Shown here in pieces: positions 56,690-64,000 of a stretch of DNA of 64,000 nt. Both the position numbers and the translations under genes were made by a program. Each line of letters begins with the position of its first letter. The stretch's first letter is position 1. The stretch is taken from positions 43,475,155 to 43,539,154 of the forward strand of contig OY720347.1 in the NCBI GenBank assembly GCA_963082975.1, written 5' to 3'. The notes beneath the pieces are model-generated. The model saw only the letters and a list, made by a program, of their open reading frames with translations, was not told the DNA's origin and searched no databases. The stretch is from Labia minor. Taxonomy: Eukaryota; Arthropoda; Insecta; Dermaptera; Spongiphoridae.

Positions 56690-57210
56690 TCCCTTCTTCT
56701 ATTTCTTGTATGCTTGGCTTGGTCCATTCGTGATCTCTTTTTTTTCTATTTTAAATATATAACTCCTCAAGTCAAGGCTGAGCCGAAGGAATATCTTCTT
56801 GTGTGTTTGTGTTTGAGATTGCAGGGGAAGAGAGAGAATGATTCGTTGACGATCTCATGGGGCGTATTCATGGGGTCGGTTGACATAGCAAACAGGCGAC
56901 CCGCTAATACCAGACCAGGTCCTTGTGAAAAGGAATCCTTGAGGAATCCTAATCTAGGCTGGATTTGCTTTGCCGCAAACACCCGCGCAATCGACTAATG
57001 GCTCCCCAGGCTCATTAAATAAAGTCACGGGAGTCCATGGTGCGCGGTACCCCATCCCGAAGTGGATTAAACAGAGTGCTTTCCTGGACACTGGATCATA
57101 ACACGCACACCCCTTCATTTTATTATTTCGAACGTTAACAGTGGGCGTGTCTCTATGCTTGGAATTGTCCACTCGAAATATATACGATGTTAATAAATCT
57201 CTCAAATATC
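56690..57210. other. GC-elevated island, coding status unresolved
   Basis: On the plus strand, an acceptor-like TTTGAGATTGCAG at 56823 precedes an open run to TAA at 56996 (GKRENDSLTISWGVFMGSVD, ANRRPANTRPGPCEKES). On the minus strand, a frame from an ATG at about 57117 reads MKGCACYDPVSRKALCLIHF, then GMGYRAPWTPVTLFNEPGE, and ends at 56954. Neither matches a family I recognise. Open frames on both strands are common in GC-rich patches of A+T-rich genomes, so this may be an exon, a regulatory island or an unknown repeat. Confidence 0.3.
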
Positions 57211-57815
57211 CTCCATTCTAGTGATAATTTCTTTCTTTAATCACTTTAATATCCCTAGAGATAACTCCTAAAATCGATTTAATGATAAAAAAAACTAATT
57301 CAATTAACTATAATAGGTTGGGTATTCAAAAATTTTTAACTTTATGATTTTGATCCAATTGGGATGATGTTTGAAAATAGTTCGGTCATAATCACATTGA
57401 AACTTCGTAAGAACTTTAAAAAAAAACAAAAAAAAAAAAAACAGTGGAAGTGACTTGGAGGTGAAATCAAGCATCGATCCCGCCATTAACTTGTCTTTTT
57501 TTTCCATCCCATCATATCTTTTTAAGTATTAACTTTTGCTCTTTAATTTAAAACATAATCATTCACATCATTTATGTATTATAATATATACCATTAGTCT
57601 TAAATTCTATTTAGACTTAATTGAATTTAATTAACATTTTATAAATTTTCTAATTTGCTTAGTTAGTATACATTTATTTTTTAATTTTGAATGAAAATGG
57701 TAATGATAAAGAGGGGGGAGGGGGTTAGGAGTCTTCTTTCCAAAATTTATTTAATTTCAAAATAAACAAAAACATTCAACACGGGTACCAAATTTTGAAG
57801 GGCGCCTATATAAAA
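57211..57815. other. A+T-rich stretch, no gene recognised
   Basis: An A-rich run lies at 57418-57441 and a G-rich word (GAGGGGGGAGGGGG) at 57711-57724. Nothing else is recognised. Confidence 0.5.
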
Positions 57816-58460
57816 ATAAGTTGACCTGTGGCCAGGTCCGAACCGACCGACTGTTTGAAATAAATTAATTTCCAGCTACAGAAACAATTTCAAATAATTT
57901 TAATATATCTATTAATGTAATAAAAAACAGATATGGATATAACATAAATATTTTTAATTTTATTTTATTTATAATATATAGCAGAAGTAGCCGGCGTTGC
58001 CGGCGTTACCCGAGGCTGTGACGTCATATAATTTTAAATTCAGAAAAACATAATGAAGATGATTTTTCTCGAGGATAAAACCAATACATTCGTGGTGATA
58101 TGTAAAAAAATCTCCTTATGTGAAATTTGGTGCGAAAATAACCCTTCCCTTCTTATCGTCGATCGCTAATACTACCACTTCCGGTTTCCGGATTTGCACC
58201 AAAAGTTGATCAATTCATCCCACTGATGCATTAAGTAAATATACCAAATTTCATCAAAATCCGTTAAGCCGTTCAGGCTGTACACATCTATACGGACGGA
58301 CAGACGGACAGACGGACAGACGGACAGACGGACGGACAGACATCATGCTAAAAATACTTTTTTCTGTTAAGAAAATGCATGATTCGTGGAGATATGTAAA
58401 AATCTCCACATGTGAAATTTGGTGTGAAAACAATACCTCCCTTACTATCGTCGGTCGGTA
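57816..58460 (-). mobile_element. Family A repeat (HINE-like), copy 4
   Basis: Minus orientation, with the left tip TTACCGACCGACGATAGTAA read inward from 58460. It has the GGCGTTGCCGGCGTTACCCG segment and four repeats of an 8-bp ACGGACAG unit around 58295-58330. The two TGACGTCA sites found in copy 2 are collapsed into one at 58019, with the intervening bases lost. It faces copy 5 head to head across 57 bases. Confidence 0.93.
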
Positions 58461-58517
58461 ATAAAATATTAGTTAACATATATAATTTTTATGGAATTTT
58501 TTGATTTTTTTGCCTTT

Positions 58518-59112
58518 TTACCGACCGACGATAGTAAGGGAGGTATTGTTTTCACACCAAATTTCACATGTGGAGATTTTTACATATCTCCACGAATCAT
58601 GCATTTTCTTAACAGAAAAATGTATTTTTAGCATGATGCCTGTCCGTCCGTCTGTCCGTATAGATGTGTACAGCTTGAACGGCTCAAAATTTGGTATATT
58701 TACTTAATGCATCAGTCTGATGAATTGATCAACTTTTGGTGCTAATCCGGAAACCGGAAGTGGTAGTATTAGCGATCGACGATAGGAAGGGAAGGGTTAT
58801 TTTCACACCAAATTTCATATGAGGAGATTTTTTACATATCACCACTTTGTATTGGGTTTATCCTCGAGAAAAATCATATTTATTAGTTTTTTCTTAATTT
58901 AAAATTATATGACGTCATCCAGCCATTCATGACATCACAGCCTGGTCTTACATAAATATTATCAATAAAATAAAATTAAAAATATTTATGTTATATCCAT
59001 ATCTTTTTTTTATTACATTAATAGATATATTAAAATTATTTGAAATTCTTTCTGTAGCTGGAAATTAATTTACTTCAAACTGTCGGTCGGTTCGGACCTG
59101 GCCTCAGGTCTC
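58518..59112 (+). mobile_element. Family A repeat (HINE-like), copy 5
   Basis: Left tip TTACCGACCGACGATAGTAA. The GTCC/GTCT tract is shortened, and part of the core (AACGGATTTTGATGA) is deleted so that GCTCAAAATTTGG remains. TGACGTCATCC and TGACATCA are both present. It has a CCTGGTCTTACATAAAT segment instead of the GGTAACGCCGG segment. The right hairpin is GACCTGGCCTCAGGTC. It belongs to the same subfamily as copy 6. The open frame 58501-58707 is not a gene. Confidence 0.92.
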
Positions 59113-59670
59113 ACCTTATTTATATTAATATAAAAACATATTATATTTTTATTTATTATACTATATTAAATATAATATTTGAATTTTATATAATATTTAA
59201 GAAATAAGAAAAAAATGTAAATTTCATGATTTTAATTTTTTATAATAAAGTAGATATCAATTATTGAGAAAAATCTTTTATTTTTATTTTTTATATTTCA
59301 ACATCTAAATAAAAGTTTATTGATTGTAATATACGATTATTGATTTTCTTTTTTTTACGTTTTATTATGATTAATTTTTTTTTCTTTAGATTGTACGGAT
59401 ATTCATAGCAAAGGATAAAGAAAAAAAGAAGCAAGGATATGCATGCCAAAAAGTTAATTCCTATAAATTTATACATTTACGATATAATAGAAAGAAGGGG
59501 GAGAAAGAATAGGTTTTTAGAATGATATATATAAAACAGATAGTTCATGAAATAACATAAAATATTGAGAATATAATTTTTTTTTTGAAATGTCCATATG
59601 TTGTTAACGACTTGGAACATTTGCCGGAACCAAATTTTTTTTATCAAAACAAACCTAAATCAATTATCAA

Positions 59671-59707
<37 letters not shown>

Positions 59708-61396
59708 ATAAGAATAAATGTTCTATATTCGTCAATTTTTCGTCATAAAACAAAATATCAGATACTTACTTCCTCATTTAAATTATCATTTTTTTATTAG
59801 AATAATTAAGAAATATCATTATATTTAATTTTGTTTCGATTATAAATGTGTTAAAGAATTCGCACACAATCCGACACCAACATATAATCAGAAGTGGATT
59901 CTTGGATCATATAACGTAAAGAAAAGAAATAGGAGAATTTCATTGTTGGAATTGTTATCAGAATAATTTCCCTTTCTTATATTATTAAATTTTAAAAAAT
60001 ACTTTATTTAGTATTTTCAAAATTTATTTAGATTTATTAAATTCAACAAAATATACTTTGTTTTGATACTAAATTTAAAAAAAATTCAACAAAAATAAAT
60101 TGAAAAATTAGTATTTATAAAGAATTATAAATATTTTATTAGTTTATATTAGTAAAATTATAAAAACTAATTAAAATAATTTACTAAATTGAATTCAAAC
60201 ATTTATCATATATATTAAATCTTAATTAAATTAATATTAAAAATTACTGATTTTGTTATAATTATTGTTATAAAGTAATATATAATTATATATAAGTATA
60301 TTATAGTAATTACAAAATTTCAGGTATTTATTGGTGGGAGTTAAAAAGGAGTGTGAGATTATAACTAATTTGTATAAGTTGATAAACAATGTATAAAACA
60401 CTATCGATAAAATCTATAAATTTGAGAATTAAAAAATAAATTCCATAAAATTCAATGAAAAGTATTAGAAGATGAATAATGTATAGACTGTAGTATTTTT
60501 GACCAACTGAAATAGATTGTTTATTTTTTTTTAATATTCAACAAAAAAATAAAATCAATTATAATAGTAGTTTCGGAATTTAAAATTTTATCAGATAATT
60601 CAGTTAAAATTAAAATGAATAGAATTAATGGATTTAGAATTTCATTGAACATTTAAAATATACATTAATATATATAGATAGATAGATAAAGAAGACATTT
60701 TATTTTATTTTTAATATAAAAATTTAAATGTATATTTAAATCTCTAAACTGTAATATAAATTTGTAATTAGAGATTATTATTCTTTTAAATGAGAAATAA
60801 TAGAAATAAAACAAAAAAGTAATAAATAAAATTAAAAACTAATTAATAGCCTGAATTTTAAAATTATTCTCTAAAAGTAATCCCACCCTCTGAGCCAAGA
60901 AAGTACTTGACGAATCTTAGGAAGAATGCAGACAGCCCAAAACTCTTGAAAGAAATTGAAGAATGAAAGGCCAGACAGAGACAATAATGACAACAATATC
61001 AAGACATTAGTAAGTGCTAGGGAGACATTGACATCGCATTATTATTATTATTTAGATTTTTTCTTACTAGAAGAAACCCTAGGAAAAACAAACATCTCTT
61101 GAAATTATATAAAGAAATAAGAAACCAAGTATAAGATATGGGAGAAGAGGAAAGAGTGAGTGTGCATAACTGTGAGTTATGTGTAAATATTATGATAAAT
61201 AAATTAATATCCTGATATTTTAATATGGAATAAAAATAATCTTTTGTTCATAAATCCTAAATAAGTTTAATAAATGATTATTTAAAAAAAAAAATTTCAT
61301 GGTATTTTTATTTTACTATTGAAAGTTTTCATATATTTTGCTAAATTTAATTAAATAAAGATAATGAGTATTTGTAATTAAGATGTAAAGTTAAAT
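59113..61396. other. A+T-rich stretch, no gene recognised
   Basis: A (TA)n tract lies at about 59672-59705. A slightly GC-richer patch at 60880-61000 (CCCACCCTCTGAGCCAAG; AGGCCAGACAGAGACAA) has no convincing frame. No transposon ends were recognised. Confidence 0.5.
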
Positions 61397-62010
61397 AAGT
61401 TGACCTGTTGACCGACCGACGCTTTGAAATAAATTTTCCAGCTACAGAAACAATTTCAAATAATTTTAAGATATCTATTAATGTAATAAAAAACAGATAT
61501 GGATATAACATAAATATTTTTAATTTTATTTTATTTATAATATATATGTAAGACCAGGCTATGACGTCATGAATAGCTGGATGACGTCATATAATTTTCA
61601 ATTAAGAAAATAACCAATAAAGATGATTTTTCTCGAGAATAAAACCACCACAAAGTGCATGATTCGTGGTGATATGTAAAAAATCTCCTCATGTGAAATT
61701 TGGTGTGAAAATAACCCTTCCCTTCCTATCGTTGATTTCTAATACTACCACTTCCGGTTTTCGGATTTGCACCAAAAGTTGATCAATTCATCATACTGAT
61801 GCATTAAGTAAATATACCAAATTTCATCAAAATCCGTTGAGCCGTTCAGGCTGTACACATCTATACGGGCAGACGGACGGACGGACAGACATCATGCTAA
61901 AAATACTTTTTTCTGTTAAGAAAATGCATGATTCGTGGAGATATGTAAAAATCTCCACATGTGAAATTTGGTGTGAAAACAATACCTCCCTTACTATTGT
62001 CGGTCGGTAA
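61397..62010 (-). mobile_element. Family A repeat (HINE-like), copy 6
   Basis: Minus orientation with the left tip TTACCGACCGACAATAGTAA read inward from 62010. The right end is shortened: after AAGTTGACCTG the hairpin's second arm is missing and TTGACCGACCGACG follows directly. It has a TGTAAGACCAGGCTATGACG segment like copy 5, two intact TGACGTCA sites and a (GACG)n(GACA)n tract at 61870-61890. Confidence 0.92.
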
Positions 62011-64000
62011 AAAAAATCTCTAAAATAGCTGAAATTAACTTTGATTTAAATTCAATAACTTTAAAAGTTATATATATATATATATATATATAAATTGTTT
62101 TTACATAGGATTTAATAATTATATTTTTAAATTATATTATTATACATTTATTCATTAAATTAAATAACAATGTGTTGAGAACGTTTTAACCCAATCAACA
62201 CCCTTTAACAGAGAGATAACATTATTTACCCCTCCAATTGTTTTTTTAAATTAAACTTTTTATTTTTTAAATTATTAATTAATTAAATGAATAATTAGAT
62301 ATAAATAATTAAAATTATTTACAAATATTATGTAATAAATACTCATTTCTCATTTTGAATTATACTCTGGGTATTTTCTAAAAGAATAGGTTCTTTCTTT
62401 TATAATATAATAGGCATTATAAGTTCTATAACATTATTAAAAAATAATTTTTCCAGTATAATTATTACTTCCGTTCAATTCTAAAAATAAAAAAATTCTA
62501 AATTTTGATTCAGTTTCATCTGCTTTTTAATTTTTACTTTTTAAGTAAAGTAAACTTAGAAATATTTTTAATTAATTATTTTATAATAAATTGTAGTGTT
62601 AAAAAAAGGTTTATACAACATTATCTTTGTTTCTTGTTATTATTATTAGAATTTTTATTATTAAAACACAATATGAATTGATTTAAATTCTTATGGCATT
62701 CTGTGATATATTCAATAATGAATAGAATAGATTTTGCTTTTGTTAAATGAATTTATCAATCAATATTTGAAACATTCTCTCTCGTTCTCACACACCTTCA
62801 CCATTCATCCATACCCTGATAAGGTTTACTTTGATTATATAATAAATTTAATTAATGATTTAAACCCTTTCTATCTCCCTTTTTTTTTCTTTTGCAGTGC
62901 AATTGTTATTATTTAGAATTCATAGGAAACGAACGACATCTGTCCAAAACATTCATTTTTTTTTTTTTTTTTTTTTTTTAAATCCAATAAAAGAAGATAA
63001 CAGTCACTAATTAAAGAGATAGAGTATTATTTTGATTTTTTTTTTCTTTTATTTGCATTTTATTCTAAACATGCGTCTCTATATTAAAATCATTATATAT
63101 ATATATATCACAAAGAGGGGAGAAAAATAATATTTTTTCTGCTCTTCATATATATATCTAAGCGGTTGGATCTACCATATGTGTAACAATCAAAAAACAA
63201 ATTTAGAAGTATAAATATAAAAGTCAAAGAAATAATATAATAATACGATTAATTTGAAAGTATATAAATTCATAAAATAATATATTAATTTACGTATTGT
63301 TTTCAAATGAATTAAAAATAAGTATTTCATCAACATTATATAAATTTTTATTATATGTATTTATTTCTGTTTTAGATAACCAATTTGGTCTACTACGGAA
63401 GTTCAGACTAGTGAGTAATATTATGTTACATTTTTTTTCATATATATCAATTGTCAAACACTTAAATAGCTTATGCTTTTAAAATATTTTCTCATTGGCA
63501 CCTGATAAAACACCAGTAATCATATTTATTTAATATCATATCTTTATAATTAATTAAAAATACTTGAATTAATTATTTCTCACGATTTACAAAAAAATAC
63601 AAATGAAATATTATTTTTAAAATAAATATTATATTTAACAAAATTTTGTTAATTTAACAAATAAGAAAAAAATATGTTTTTTTAAATGCTTTTTGAAATT
63701 TTTATAATTGAAATGAAATATAAAATTATTTCTATTTTATGATTGTATAGTTATGAATTTTTGACCTCCACACCTGTAAAGTTCCTTTCTCTTTAAAGCA
63801 AATGATTTCTAATTCGTTTTATGTCTGTCATAATAATTTTTATGAGATGTAACTAATTAACAAGAAACATATTCTCTTATAAGTTAGTATATTGATTTAT
63901 TTATTAATTTAATAAATAATATTTAGTATCCTCTGCTCATAGATAATAATACTGATCTCATCTACTTAAACTTTTTAGCAAAAAAATTCGTTATTCATTT
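62011..64000. other. A+T-rich stretch to window end, no gene recognised
   Basis: A (TA)n tract lies at about 62070-62092, a poly-T run of about 24 bases near 62957-62980 and a short (TA)n near 63095-63108. Open frames are short and A+T-driven. Confidence 0.55.

Noticed and set aside
22995..62010. Regularly recurring identical segments as a CRISPR-like array or satellite
   Set aside because: Copies are tens of kb apart, in both orientations, about 600-650 bp long and with distinct ends; they are dispersed mobile repeats.

Overview
This window looks like a stretch of a eukaryotic, almost certainly arthropod and probably insect, nuclear genome. It is extremely A+T-rich, full of (TA)n and homopolymer runs, and has no prokaryotic gene layout. 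It carries transposon families typical of insects: a LINE whose reverse transcriptase ends in the WRRLHNEELYDLYASPD / RRLRWAGH block, a mariner transposase fossil, hAT-type elements, and short rolling-circle-like repeats with polymorphic GT or GTCC/GTCT tracts. I cannot name the species. No complete host gene is visible. The window is best read as intergenic or intronic DNA that has accumulated mobile elements, with a few GC- and CpG-richer islands that may be first exons, promoters or isolated exons (about 25.6, 34.0-34.4, 39.2-39.6, 50.2-50.8 and 56.7-57.2 kb).

The centrepiece is a complete Ty3/gypsy-type LTR retrotransposon at 40068-44980. Its two 338-bp LTRs differ at one base. Gag (349 codons) and Pol (protease, RT with YIDD, RNase H, integrase with HHCC and D,D35E) are both open. 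They are joined by a textbook A AAA AAC -1 frameshift heptamer exactly where the frames overlap. The 11 nt directly after the 5' LTR (40406-40416) match no tRNA primer site I recognise, but are a perfect reverse complement of an 11-nt stretch inside the LTR (40272-40282). This suggests self-primed reverse transcription like that of Tf1. There is no env.

The second theme is a set of short non-autonomous repeats. Family A (six near-full copies of about 600-650 bp plus a fragment) and family B (four copies of about 555-605 bp plus a fragment) have the layout of Helentron-associated elements (HINE/DINE-1 type). They have a left-end inverted repeat matched by a subterminal one on the right, an internal microsatellite, a terminal hairpin on the right, and insertion at T-rich sites. 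A third family (F, near 53.7-54.7 kb and 0.35 kb) shares the same central motif. One A copy sits inside a decayed LINE ORF1 (22994-23640), and two A copies of different subfamilies lie head to head (57.8-59.1 kb).

The rest, left to right: LINE 3' tails at 0-0.25, 16.3, 17.05, 37.3 and 54 kb; a LINE RT pseudogene enclosed by 110-bp inverted repeats (5.1-6.9 kb); a second RT fragment (7.7-8.0 kb); a mariner fossil (10.0-10.5 kb); a 1.35-kb pogo-like element with TA target duplication (10.7-12.05 kb); a hairpin-rich patch (13.8-14.4 kb); a 293-bp hAT MITE with perfect 8-bp target duplication (15.5 kb) beside a hAT transposase C-terminus; an internally deleted LINE on the minus strand (21.65-23.77 kb); and a 465-bp hAT element with perfect 8-bp duplication (28.5 kb). 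Everything was read by eye; no database search was run, so family names rest on motif recognition.
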